From Arthrobacter bussei (lineage in GTDB: Bacteria; Actinomycetota; Actinomycetes; Actinomycetales; Micrococcaceae): 64,000 nt of DNA. Of the stretch, positions 44,093 through 52,753 are shown piece after piece. The position numbers were made by a program, and so were the translations under genes. The stretch lies in the NCBI RefSeq assembly GCF_009377195.2, contig NZ_VJXX01000001.1, forward strand, positions 1,178,001 to 1,242,000, in the 5' to 3' direction. The notes below the pieces were generated by a model. That model saw only the letters and a list, made by a program, of their open reading frames with translations. It searched no databases and had not been told where the DNA came from. Position 1 is the stretch's first letter. Every line of letters begins with the position of its first letter.

Positions 44093-45096
44093 CCTCCGCC
44101 ATCCCCGCCAAGACGACGACGGCGTCGTCCACCGAACCCGGCCCGCGGCTCAGCCGGGACGACAAGGGCACGAAGACCAGGAAGGCGCCGAAGCAGTACA
44201 GCGACCGCGTCCGCGCGGAACGGCGACTCGGCTGGATCCTCGCCGGTCCCGCGTTCATCATCATGCTGCTGGTGACGCTCTACCCGATCCTGCAGGCCAT
44301 CTACGAGAGTCTCTTCAAGTTCCGGCTCACGGCGCCCGGTGAGCGCGAGTTCATCGGCCTCGGCAACTATGCGGTCATCCTGTCCGACCCCGTGTGGTGG
44401 TCGGGCCTGTGGACCACGGTGTTCATCACGGTGGTGACGGTCCTCGTCGAGCTGGTCCTCGGTTTCGCGCTCGCCCTCGTGATGCACAAGGCGCTGAAAT
44501 CGGTCCGGGGGCTCCTGCGCACGGCAATCCTCGTTCCCTACGGCATCATCACCGTCGTCTCGGCCTTCGCCTGGTTCTACGCCTTCGACATCAACTCCGG
44601 CTACATCAACTCCTGGTTCGCCTGGCTCCCCGGGATCGACGAGAACCTGAACTGGTTCGCGCAGGGCGGCACCGCGCTGTTCGTCATCATGGCCTCGGAG
44701 ATCTGGAAGACCACGCCGTTCATCTCCCTGCTCCTGCTGGCCGGCCTCGCCCAGGTCCCGGACGAACTCACCGAGGCCGCGAAGGTCGACGGTGCGACGT
44801 GGTGGGAGCAGATGCGCAAGGTCATCATCCCCAACATGAAGGCGGCGATCATGGTCGCGGTGCTCTTCAGGGCGCTGGACGCCTTCCGGATCTTCGACAA
44901 CGTCTTCATCATGACCAACGGCGCGTACGGCACGGAAGTGCTCTCACTGCTGGCCTACCGGCAATCGATCAGCCGGCTCGAGATCGGTCTCGGGTCCGCC
45001 GTCTCCGTGCTCCTCTTCCTGTGCGTCCTGCTGATCTGCTTCGTGGCGATCAAGCTCTTCAAGGTGGATCTCGCCGGGTCCCAGGGAGGAAAGTGA
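44089..45096 (+). CDS. Sugar ABC transporter permease (SugA/MalF-like)
   Basis: A 335-residue permease starting GTG, overlapping the previous stop by four bases (GTGA). After a charged N-terminus of about 45 residues come six helices, with the EAA loop visible as [20 protein letters not shown]. This is the standard coupling site for the ATPase. Partner of the next permease. Confidence 0.9.
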   Translation: MTSAIPAKTTTASSTEPGPRLSRDDKGTKTRKAPKQYSDRVRAERRLGWILAGPAFIIMLLVTLYPILQAIYESLFKFRLTAPGEREFIGLGNYAVILSDPVWWSGLWTTVFITVVTVLVELVLGFALALVMHKALKSVRGLLRTAILVPYGIITVVSAFAWFYAFDINSGYINSWFAWLPGIDENLNWFAQGGTALFVIMASEIWKTTPFISLLLLAGLAQVPDELTEAAKVDGATWWEQMRKVIIPNMKAAIMVAVLFRALDAFRIFDNVFIMTNGAYGTEVLSLLAYRQSISRLEIGLGSAVSVLLFLCVLLICFVAIKLFKVDLAGSQGGK

Positions 45097-45944
45097 TGAC
45101 GAACTCCAGCACGAAGAACAAGGTCCTCTGGGCCATCGTGACCGTCCTCGTCCTGATCTACGCACTCTTCCCGGTGCTCTCGATCCTGGCGACGTCCTTC
45201 AAGAGCCCCAGCGACCTGACGAGCGGGAAGTTCCTCCCGTCGTCGGGCGCCGCGACCACGAGCAACTACGAGCAGATCCTGGTCGGCGACGCCCAGGGAC
45301 TGTTCCTCTCCGCGCTCCGCAACTCGATCGGCATCTCGCTGATCGCGACGTTCATCGCCGTCGTCCTCGCCACCCTCTGCGCCTACGCGATCGCCCGGCT
45401 GGACTTCCCCGGCAAGAAGCTGGTCCTGACCACCGCGCTGGCGGTCTCGATCTTCCCGGTCATCTCGATCGTCACTCCGCTGTTCAACCTGTGGCGGACC
45501 ATCGGCCTGTACGACACCTGGCTCGGGCTCATCATCCCGTACCTGTCACTCACGCTCCCGATCTCCATCTGGACCCTTGCCGCGTTCTTCCGGCAGATCC
45601 CGTGGGAGCTGGAGCAGGCGGCGCAGGTGGACGGGGCGACGACGTGGCAGGCGTTCCGCAAGGCCATCGTCCCGCTGGCCGCACCCGGCGTGTTCACGAC
45701 GGCGATTATCGCCTTCTTCATCGCCTGGAACGACTTCGTGTACGGGATCTCGCTGACGTCGACGGAGGCCGCGCGGCCGGTCCCGGCGGCACTCGCGTTC
45801 TTCACCGGGGCCTCACAGTTCGAGGCACCGACGGGGGCCATCTCGGCGGCGGCGATCATCGTCACCATCCCGATCGTCCTCCTGGTCCTGCTCTTCCAAC
45901 GCCAGATCGTCTCAGGCCTGACCTCCGGCGCCGTCAAGGGCTAA
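45096..45944 (+). CDS. Sugar ABC transporter permease (SugB/MalG-like)
   Basis: A 282-residue permease with six helices and the EAA loop [20 protein letters not shown]. The ATG overlaps the preceding TGA (TGATG). AGGGAGGAAAG supplies the ribosome site. With the preceding gene it forms the heterodimeric membrane channel. Confidence 0.9.
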   Translation: MTNSSTKNKVLWAIVTVLVLIYALFPVLSILATSFKSPSDLTSGKFLPSSGAATTSNYEQILVGDAQGLFLSALRNSIGISLIATFIAVVLATLCAYAIARLDFPGKKLVLTTALAVSIFPVISIVTPLFNLWRTIGLYDTWLGLIIPYLSLTLPISIWTLAAFFRQIPWELEQAAQVDGATTWQAFRKAIVPLAAPGVFTTAIIAFFIAWNDFVYGISLTSTEAARPVPAALAFFTGASQFEAPTGAISAAAIIVTIPIVLLVLLFQRQIVSGLTSGAVKG

Positions 45945-45974
45945 CGCCCCCGGTTTCAGTAAAGGATTCGCACC

Positions 45975-47345
45975 ATGGCTTCAATCACCCTCAACCACCT
46001 GGTCAAGAAGTACGGCGACGGGTTCCCGGCCGTCAATGACGTGAGCATCGACATCGCCGACGGGGAGTTCATCATCCTCGTGGGTCCGTCGGGCTGCGGG
46101 AAATCGACGCTGCTGCGCATGATCGTGGGCCTCGAGGACATCACCGACGGCGACCTCCTGATCGACGGGCAGCGCGTCAACGACAAGGCGCCGCGCGACC
46201 GCAACCTGGCGATGGTGTTCCAGAACTACGCGCTGTACCCGCACCTCACCGTGTACGAGAACATCGCCTTCCCGCTGCGCCTCGCCAAGGGCAAGCACTC
46301 CGAGGACCAGGTGGACAAGCTGGTCACGGAGGCGGCCGCGACACTCGAGCTCACCGACCACCTGCAGCGCAAGCCGGCGAATCTCTCGGGCGGTCAGCGG
46401 CAGCGTGTCGCGATGGGTCGCGCGATCGTCCGGCAGGCGGATGCGTTCCTGTTCGACGAGCCGCTCTCCAACCTGGACGCGAAGCTCAGGGGCCAGATGC
46501 GTTCGGAGATCTCGCAGATGCAGCGCCGGCTCGGGGTGACCTCGGTCTACGTGACGCACGACCAGACGGAGGCCATGACCCTCGGCGACCGCGTGGCCGT
46601 CCTCAAGAAGGGTGAGCTGCAGCAGATCGCCTCGCCCCGAGAGCTCTACGAGCAGCCCGTGAACCTGTTCGTCGCGGGTTTCATCGGCTCGCCGTCGATG
46701 AACTTCCTGCCGGCCACACTCGAGGGCACCACCCTGAAGACCGCCATCGGCGACCTGCAGATCCCCGAGGGCAAGGCGGCGAAAGCAGCGGGCAAGAAAG
46801 TGGTGCTCGTCGGCGTGCGTCCCGAGTTCTTCGAGGACGCGAAGCTCGTGGAGGACCACAAGATGTCCAACGGTTCGACGTTCACCGCCACCCTGACGCA
46901 CACGGAGTGGCTCGGCAACGAGCAGTACGGGTACATCAACTTCGATCCGGCGCCCGAGATGCGGGAGCTGCTCAACAGCCTCGCCCGGGACATGGATGCG
47001 GACGAGCTGCGCCCGCAGGTGGTCGTCACCCTCGATGCCGCAAGCCGCATCCGCGGAGGCCGGGAGGCCGAGATCTGGCTCGACACCCGCAAGCTCCACC
47101 TGTTCGACGCCGAGACCGGCGAGAACCTGACGCGTGACGCCGAAGCGGGCGCCGAGCTCACCCGTGAGGCCTCGGAGGAGCGTGCGGAGGAGCTCGCCAA
47201 CGCCCAGCAGTCGGGAGAGGGCCAGGGTCACGGTGGTGGCTTCGGCAGCGGCACCTCGGGGCAGGCGGGCGGCTCGCCCGTCGACGCCGGCCCCGGCCGG
47301 GCCGGCGGCGCCACGGCCGCCGGGGGCAAGCACTCCGCAGGGTGA
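45975..47345 (+). CDS. Sugar ABC transporter ATPase (UgpC/MsmK/SugC type)
   Basis: A 456-residue ATPase with GPSGCGKST, LSGGQRQRVAMGRAIV, DAFLFDEPLSNLDAKLR and the switch His in VYVTHDQTEAM, followed by a TOBE-type regulatory domain (about 240-370). The last 70 residues are an Ala/Glu/Gly-rich tail unlike typical UgpC proteins (about 370 residues). A complete transporter is encoded by the four genes. A hairpin terminator follows. Confidence 0.92.
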   Translation: MASITLNHLVKKYGDGFPAVNDVSIDIADGEFIILVGPSGCGKSTLLRMIVGLEDITDGDLLIDGQRVNDKAPRDRNLAMVFQNYALYPHLTVYENIAFPLRLAKGKHSEDQVDKLVTEAAATLELTDHLQRKPANLSGGQRQRVAMGRAIVRQADAFLFDEPLSNLDAKLRGQMRSEISQMQRRLGVTSVYVTHDQTEAMTLGDRVAVLKKGELQQIASPRELYEQPVNLFVAGFIGSPSMNFLPATLEGTTLKTAIGDLQIPEGKAAKAAGKKVVLVGVRPEFFEDAKLVEDHKMSNGSTFTATLTHTEWLGNEQYGYINFDPAPEMRELLNSLARDMDADELRPQVVVTLDAASRIRGGREAEIWLDTRKLHLFDAETGENLTRDAEAGAELTREASEERAEELANAQQSGEGQGHGGGFGSGTSGQAGGSPVDAGPGRAGGATAAGGKHSAG

Positions 47346-47380
47346 CCGGGTGCGCTGCGGGCGCGCTCGGAGCTCCCCTG

Positions 47381-47416
47381 AGCAGGACCGGCACCCGCAG
47401 GGGTGCCGGTCCTGCT
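47381..47416 (+). terminator. Hairpin terminator after the sugar ABC operon
   Basis: AGCAGGACCGGCACC and GGTGCCGGTCCTGCT form a 15-bp perfect stem around a six-base loop, 36 bases after the ATPase stop and just before the next gene. Confidence 0.88.
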
Positions 47417-47431
47417 GTGTAGTCTGACCCT

Positions 47432-49339
47432 ATGGTCGAACACGACGGCGCCGCCCGGTCCGCCGCCATCACTGCCGGATACGTCTTCGAGGGGCCCACC
47501 CTCCACCTGGGCGCTGCCATCGTGGACGGCGTGCTCGATGCCGGAGCACAGGTGCGCCTGCCGTTGGCCATGATGAACCGGCACGGCCTGATCGCCGGGG
47601 CCACGGGCACCGGCAAGACGGTCACGCTGCAGGTCATGGCGGAACAGCTCTCGGCGCAGGGCGTGCCCGTCTTCCTCTCCGACATCAAGGGTGACCTCAC
47701 CGGGCTGACCACTCCGGGAACGGCCACGGAGCGGCTGACGAAGCGGACCGCCGGGGTGGGGCAGGGCTGGACGCCCACGGGCTTCCCCGTCGAATTCCTC
47801 TCCCTGGGTGGTGACGGTGGCGCCATTCCCGTCCGTGCAACGATCTCCTCCTTCGGCCCGCTGCTGCTCAGCCGCGTCATGGACCTGAACGAAACACAGG
47901 AGTCGAGCCTGCAGCTCGTGTTCCACTACGCGGACAAGAACGGACTGGAGCTCTACAACCTGCCGGACCTCCGGGCCGTGATCAGCTTCCTCACCTCCGA
48001 CGAGGGCAAGGAAGCACTCGAGGCCCTCGGCGGCCTCTCGAAGGCCACGGCCGGCGTCATCCTCCGCGAACTCGTCACGCTCGAGGCGCAGGGCATGGAC
48101 GCGTTCTTCGGCGAACCCGAGTTCGACACCGCGGATCTCCTGCGGACGGACGCCGACGGGCGGGGGATCATCACGTCCCTGGAGCTCGTGACGGTGCAGC
48201 AGAAGCCACGCCTGTTCTCCACATTCCTGATGTGGCTGCTCGCCGACATGTTCGCCGAGCTGCCCGAGGTCGGCGATCTCGACAAACCACGCCTCGTGTT
48301 CTTCCTCGACGAGGCGCATCTGCTGTTCACAGGCTCGTCGAAGGCGTTCCGCGAGTCCATCCAGGCCACGGTCCGGCTCATCAGGTCCAAGGGGATCGGG
48401 ATCTTCTTCGTGACGCAGACGCCGAGGGACGTGCCCGCGGAGGTCCTCGGACAACTCGCCAACCGGGTGCAGCACGCGCTGCGGGCCTTCACGCCCGACG
48501 ACGCGAAGGCGCTCCGCGCAACGGTCTCGACCTTCCCCATCAGCCCGTACGATCTCGAGGAGGTCCTCACGTCCGCCGGCATCGGCGAGGCCGTCGTGAC
48601 GGTGATGAACGAGCGGGGCGCCCCGACGCCCGTCGCGTGGACGCGGCTCCGGTCCCCCGAGTCCGTCATGGGCCGGGCGCCCGAGGGAACGGTGGCCGCC
48701 GTCGTCGCCGCCTCTCCGCTGCTCGCCCGCTACAGCCAGGCCGTCGACAGCCACTCCGCGTACGAGAAGCTCCGCGGTCTGCCCGTTCCCGCCGGCCGTG
48801 GCGTGGACGGTGCGTCCGGCGCCCCCTCCTCGGGCGTCGGGGCGCCCGCGCCGGAATCGCCGACGACGGAACCGAGTGAGCCTGCAGCGCCCGAGGAGCG
48901 CCCGGACGCCCGGGGCGATGCCGCCGATGCGACGCGGGACACGGCCCGCGAGGACCGGGACGCGGAAGCGCGGCGCATCGAGGAGGAGATCCTCGGCATG
49001 CCTTCCCGGCCCACCCGCGAACGTGACCGCCGGCCCGTCGACGACGGTTCCCCGCGCATGGGCGGGCGCGGCCCGGACGGTCGCGCAGGTGGCTACGGCG
49101 GCGGATACGAGGGCGGATTCGAGGGCGGCCGGACGCCGGGTGATGGCCGTGCACGGACGGACCGCGGCGGATACAGCGCGAACCGTGCGGGCGGGTACGA
49201 CGCCGGACGGTCCTCCGGCAGCACCGGGCCGGACAGGAACGAGATGGCGGACCTCGCCCTGAAGGCCGCCGGAGTGATCGGCAAGGAGCTCGCGCGCGGG
49301 CTCTTCGGCACGAAGCACCGCAAGCGGAAATGGTACTGA
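47432..49339 (+). CDS. HerA/DUF853-like ATPase
   Basis: A 635-residue P-loop ATPase of the YjgR/DUF853 group related to HerA helicases. Walker A is AGATGTGKTVTLQVMAEQL at about 53-71, Walker B LVFFLDEAHLLF, and the C-terminal arginine-finger region reads VTQTPRDVPAEVLGQLANRV. The catalytic part ends near 420. The last 200 residues are disordered, rich in Gly/Arg/Asp with GGYGGGYEGGFEGG repeats. Role in DNA processing is inferred from homologues; no NurA partner is adjacent. Confidence 0.85.
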   Translation: MVEHDGAARSAAITAGYVFEGPTLHLGAAIVDGVLDAGAQVRLPLAMMNRHGLIAGATGTGKTVTLQVMAEQLSAQGVPVFLSDIKGDLTGLTTPGTATERLTKRTAGVGQGWTPTGFPVEFLSLGGDGGAIPVRATISSFGPLLLSRVMDLNETQESSLQLVFHYADKNGLELYNLPDLRAVISFLTSDEGKEALEALGGLSKATAGVILRELVTLEAQGMDAFFGEPEFDTADLLRTDADGRGIITSLELVTVQQKPRLFSTFLMWLLADMFAELPEVGDLDKPRLVFFLDEAHLLFTGSSKAFRESIQATVRLIRSKGIGIFFVTQTPRDVPAEVLGQLANRVQHALRAFTPDDAKALRATVSTFPISPYDLEEVLTSAGIGEAVVTVMNERGAPTPVAWTRLRSPESVMGRAPEGTVAAVVAASPLLARYSQAVDSHSAYEKLRGLPVPAGRGVDGASGAPSSGVGAPAPESPTTEPSEPAAPEERPDARGDAADATRDTAREDRDAEARRIEEEILGMPSRPTRERDRRPVDDGSPRMGGRGPDGRAGGYGGGYEGGFEGGRTPGDGRARTDRGGYSANRAGGYDAGRSSGSTGPDRNEMADLALKAAGVIGKELARGLFGTKHRKRKWY

Positions 49340-49379
49340 GGCTTGCGCCCCGGCTCGCCGCAGTGCGGAGCGCGCGCCG

Positions 49380-49766
49380 ATGATCGTGGTGGAGATCGTC
49401 AGTTCCAGCCTGGTGGCGCTGGGCCTGGGTCTGCTCGGCGCGGCCCTCGTGATCCGGCTGGTCTACGGGTCCTGGACCAGGACCCAGGCGATCACCTTCA
49501 CGTACGAGGGCCATCCCTACCTTCGCTGGCACGATCACCGGTACCGCATCGTCGAGGCGCTCTGGTCCAGTGGTTCCCCAGGTCGCAGCCGGAAGGCGCG
49601 CATGCCTGCGGCCCCGCCGCCCGGTGAGGACGTCACCATCCACTACCACGTCCGACAGCCCACCCACTGGTCGCTCGGCGAACCCTACCGAGGCACCCGC
49701 GTGATCGCCGTCGTCGGGCTCGCGTGCGCGGTGACCGGCACCCTGCTCGGCTTCCTGCCCGCCTGA
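49380..49766 (+). CDS. Membrane protein of unknown function (128 aa)
   Basis: ATG at 49380. An N-terminal helix (SSLVALGLGLLGAALVIRLV), a polar middle with HPYLRWHDHRYRIVEAL and DVTIHYHVRQPTHWSLGEPY rich in His, Tyr and Trp, and a C-terminal helix VIAVVGLACAVTGTLLGFL. The polar part looks like a folded domain between the two helices. I do not recognise the family. Follows the HerA-like gene after 40 bases on the same strand. Confidence 0.6.
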   Translation: MIVVEIVSSSLVALGLGLLGAALVIRLVYGSWTRTQAITFTYEGHPYLRWHDHRYRIVEALWSSGSPGRSRKARMPAAPPPGEDVTIHYHVRQPTHWSLGEPYRGTRVIAVVGLACAVTGTLLGFLPA

Positions 49767-49792
49767 TCCACCGCAGCCGGTACCGTGGGGAG

Positions 49793-50776
49793 ATGCACAC
49801 ACCCCCGGTCGTGAAGGTTCTCGCAGCCTGGCTGCTGGGTCTCATGCTCGTGGGTGCTGCCTTCATGGCGACCGTCGCGGTCCTGAACAGCAGGCTCTTC
49901 AGCCCCGAGCACCAGGTGAGCCTCTACCTCGATGCGTTGCGCGACGGCAACGGCGGCGAGGCCCTCGGCCTCCTCAACGCCTCGGTACCGGAGGGCTCCA
50001 ACCCGGCCCTGCTCGACGGCGACGCCCTGCGCAGCGCGACAGTGGGACTCGCAGACCTCGAGGTCGGGGATGCGCGCGGAAGCGGCAGCGACCGTGTCGA
50101 GGTACCCGTGACCTACACGCTGGACGGCGTCGAGACGACGAGCGTCTTCCCGCTCCGGCAGACCGGCACCGAGTGGGGATTCTTCACCGTGTGGGAGTTC
50201 GAGCCGACCGTCCTGCCGACCGTGGAGGTCTCCGCCCTCAACAGCGTGGAGGCGGCGGTGAACGGGCTCGACGTCGGCCTCCCCGACGGCCGCGCCGCAC
50301 TGGCAACGTTCTACCCGGCTGCCGTGACCGCCCGCTACGAGGGCCGCTACTTCGCCGCTCCCGAAGGCCGCACGACCGTGACGGGCGTCGAGGCCCCGCA
50401 ACCCCTCGCCCTCGCACTGGAGCCGACGCCTGAGCTGACCACGGCGGTGGAGGAGCAGGTGCATGCCTTCCTCGACGGCTGCGCTGAGCAGACGGTCTTC
50501 CAGCCCGGCAACTGCCCGTTCGCCTATCCCACCGACAAGCGGCTCGCCGGTGACATCAACTGGACCATCGAGGAGTACCCGAGGGCGTCGATCACCCCTA
50601 GCGAGGGGAGCTGGCTGCTCGCCCCCCTCAGTGGAAGGGTACGGATCGACACCCGATTGCGGGACTTCTTCTCCGGTGAGGTGAGCGACGTCTCGGAGGC
50701 CATGCCGTTCGATTTCACGGCGGATCTGAACGTGACCGAGGACTCGATCACCGTCACGCCCGTGGTCAGGTACTAG
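49793..50776 (+). CDS. Membrane-anchored extracytoplasmic protein of unknown function
   Basis: A 327-residue protein with one N-terminal helix (VLAAWLLGLMLVGAAFMATVAVL) that is not followed by a cleavage site, so it is probably anchored with the rest outside. The exterior part is acidic and beta-rich, with two cysteines in DGCAEQTVFQPGNCPFAYPT that could form a disulfide. No catalytic motif seen. GGGGAG precedes the ATG. It may be cotranscribed with the preceding membrane protein; function unknown. Confidence 0.65.
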   Translation: MHTPPVVKVLAAWLLGLMLVGAAFMATVAVLNSRLFSPEHQVSLYLDALRDGNGGEALGLLNASVPEGSNPALLDGDALRSATVGLADLEVGDARGSGSDRVEVPVTYTLDGVETTSVFPLRQTGTEWGFFTVWEFEPTVLPTVEVSALNSVEAAVNGLDVGLPDGRAALATFYPAAVTARYEGRYFAAPEGRTTVTGVEAPQPLALALEPTPELTTAVEEQVHAFLDGCAEQTVFQPGNCPFAYPTDKRLAGDINWTIEEYPRASITPSEGSWLLAPLSGRVRIDTRLRDFFSGEVSDVSEAMPFDFTADLNVTEDSITVTPVVRY

Positions 50777-50797
50777 CCACCCACGAGCTGCCCCCGG

Positions 50798-51892
50798 TCA
50801 GGGGATCAGGTTCTCGGCGCGGTAGCGGTCGAACAGCGACGTGAACACGTCGAGCGTCCTGCGGTATCCCGTGAAGCCGGCGTCACGGCTCTTGCCCATG
50901 TCCACGATCACCTCGATCTCGATGCCGAGATCGCCATCCGTGTGCCACCAGGAGGCCAATCGGTCCAGGGAGGTCTCGGCGAGGCCGTGCCGCTCGGCCA
51001 GCTCCGACCACTGGCCCTCCCGACCGCTCATGGCCTCTTCGAGGGGACGTGGCGCCTCCGCGAATCCCTCCCACTCCACGCCGAAGTAGCCCGCCAGCCT
51101 GGGCCACATCCAGCGCCACCGGAAGACGTCTCCGTTGACGATGTTGTAGGCCTCGTCGGCGCCCGCAGATGAGGTGGAGGCCCACACCATGTGCTCGGCC
51201 AGCAGGCCTGCATCCGTCACGTTCGCCAGCCCATTCCACTGCTGCGCCGACCCGGGGAAGACGAACGGCTCACCCGCCTCCCTGCACAGGGTGGCCTGGG
51301 TGGCGAGCGTGAGCGCCATGTTCATAGCATTGCCGACGGCGTAGCCGAGGACGGTGTGCGCGCGGTGCACGCTCCACGTGAAACCCTGCTCGGCGGCGGC
51401 GGCGAACAGTTCGTCCTCCTGCGCGTAGTAGAAGTTGGGCGAGGGCAGGCGGGGCTCCTCCTCGTGGAACGGCGTGTCCGCCATGTCGCCGGAGCCGTAC
51501 GACTCGAACGGCCCGAGATAGTGCTTCATGCCGGTCATGAGGGCCACGTGGGCCACCTCCTTGCCGTGTAGTGCGGTGAGGAGGTCGCGCAGCATCCCGG
51601 CGTTGACGCGGATGTTCTCCTCCTCCGTGTCGCGGCGGGACCAGGCGGTGAAGAAGACGTGTGTGGGGTTCTCCGGCGCGAGCACCTCGACGAGGGAGTC
51701 GGCCGACGTGAGGTCCGCCGAGAGCCAGCGGACGCCGTCGCGCTCCTGGCCGGGCCTGCGGGAGAGGGCCAGGACGGGCCAGCCCTCCCCGGCGAGCTTC
51801 TCGACGAGCGCGGAGCCGGCGATACCTGTGGCTCCCACCACGAGGGCGGTGCGCTGTCCGTCGTGCTGGTTCGTTCCGGTGTCGATGGTCAT
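50798..51892 (-). CDS. PRISE-type short-chain reductase (progesterone 5-beta-reductase/iridoid synthase-like)
   Basis: A 364-residue NAD(P)H-dependent reductase. The nucleotide motif is VVGATGIAGSALVEKL at about 19-34, and the family-specific blocks MTGMKHYLGPFESYG and SPNFYYAQEDELF carry the catalytic Lys and Tyr used by PRISE reductases in place of the usual SDR YxxxK. HTVLGYAVGNAMNMAL is also standard. Substrates are enones. Convergent with the preceding gene; a repeat-rich region lies upstream. Confidence 0.85.
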   Translation of the reverse strand: MTIDTGTNQHDGQRTALVVGATGIAGSALVEKLAGEGWPVLALSRRPGQERDGVRWLSADLTSADSLVEVLAPENPTHVFFTAWSRRDTEEENIRVNAGMLRDLLTALHGKEVAHVALMTGMKHYLGPFESYGSGDMADTPFHEEEPRLPSPNFYYAQEDELFAAAAEQGFTWSVHRAHTVLGYAVGNAMNMALTLATQATLCREAGEPFVFPGSAQQWNGLANVTDAGLLAEHMVWASTSSAGADEAYNIVNGDVFRWRWMWPRLAGYFGVEWEGFAEAPRPLEEAMSGREGQWSELAERHGLAETSLDRLASWWHTDGDLGIEIEVIVDMGKSRDAGFTGYRRTLDVFTSLFDRYRAENLIP

Positions 51893-51961
51893 ACGTGCTC
51901 TCCTCCTGCGCCGTCCAGCGGCGCGGCTTCATCCTGTGCGGGCGTCGTCCCTTGCAGCCGT

Positions 51962-52017
51962 TGTGCTCTTCAGGCTGTGCTCTTCAGGCTGTGCTGTTTG
52001 GGCTGTGCTGTTCGGGC
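51962..52017. repeat. Four tandem 14-bp units
   Basis: Four head-to-tail copies: TGTGCTCTTCAGGC twice, then TGTGCTGTTTGGGC and TGTGCTGTTCGGGC. It begins 70 bases upstream of the reductase start. Immediately after, GCGATCGCCCCTCC occurs twice (about 52016 and 52051). Confidence 0.85.
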
Positions 52018-52119
52018 GATCGCCCCTCCTCGGTTGCGACGACCCCAGGGAGGCGATCGCCCCTCCCCTGCGACAAGTCACGCTGCGCAGTCTCTATTCC
52101 GTTGGGCTCATCGCGGCGC

Positions 52120-52196
52120 TTCGTCCCACTCACCGGACCCGGTGGATGGGAATGTGCACATATTCCCATCCGACCGACGGCGGTCAGTGGGACGAA
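52120..52196. repeat. Palindromic intergenic repeat, copy 1
   Basis: A 77-nt element whose ends are inverted: TTCGTCCCACTCACCG at the left and CGGTCAGTGGGACGAA at the right (one mismatch). The centre holds a second dyad, GATGGGAAT-GTGCAC-ATATTCCCATC, so the whole element can fold into one long hairpin. A near-identical copy is at 52282. No ORF of its own. Confidence 0.88.
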
Positions 52197-52281
52197 CGCT
52201 CGGCCGGGGCGGATGACCTCAGGTCTGCGCAGACTGAGGCGATCGAGCAGGCAGGCGGCGTACCGCCGGAGCAGGGGGCAC

Positions 52282-52357
52282 TTCGTCCCACTCACCGGAC
52301 CCGGTGGATGGGACTGTGCACATATTCCCACCGACCGACGGCGGTCAGTGGGACGAA
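52282..52357. repeat. Palindromic intergenic repeat, copy 2
   Basis: A 76-nt element in the same orientation as copy 1, differing by GGGACT for GGGAAT and a one-base deletion in the right inner arm. The outer arms TTCGTCCCACTCACCG / CGGTCAGTGGGACGAA are unchanged. The copies are 162 bp apart start to start, and the sequence between them is unrelated, so only the palindromic unit was duplicated. Confidence 0.88.
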
Positions 52358-52439
52358 GGAGGTCGCCACGCCCCCGGGCCGGGCGAGCGGACGGCTGATC
52401 GGATAGATTCGCGCGCCGGCCTGGATGCACCACTGGGGT

Positions 52440-52753
52440 GCCAGACGCCCGATTGCTGCACTACGTGGCCAGCACACACGCCGGGCGCACCCGGCACCCA
52501 TCGCATCCGGCACACTGGACACAGACGGCACTCAACGAGCGGCACCACCACCCAGCGCCCGGCACCAGCCGCCCGGCACAAGGCACCCGCCGCCCAGCGC
52601 CCGGGACCAGCCGTCCAGCACCCCGCACCCAGAGCCGCCCGGCACCGGCACCGGCACCCAGAGCCGCCCGGCACCCGGCACCCGGTACCCGGGCTCACGC
52701 GAAGGGGACCCGCCGCAGCAGGTGCCCCCGGTCCGCCTGGTGGAACGCAGGGA
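52440..52753. repeat. GC-rich degenerate repeat region
   Basis: About 300 bases with many copies of CCCGGCACC-like units; a 20-bp direct repeat (CACCCAGAGCCGCCCGGCAC) begins at about 52626 and 52655. The whole gap 51893-52753 (861 bp) has no supported gene. Short frames here are Pro/Arg-rich and arise from the repeats. Confidence 0.7.

Noticed and set aside
51962..52357. CRISPR array
   Set aside because: The 14-bp units have no spacers, and the 77-nt elements are only two and palindromic overall; no cas genes.
52120..52357. Insertion sequence
   Set aside because: Inverted ends are present but there is no transposase and the unit is only 77 nt; kept as a repeat.
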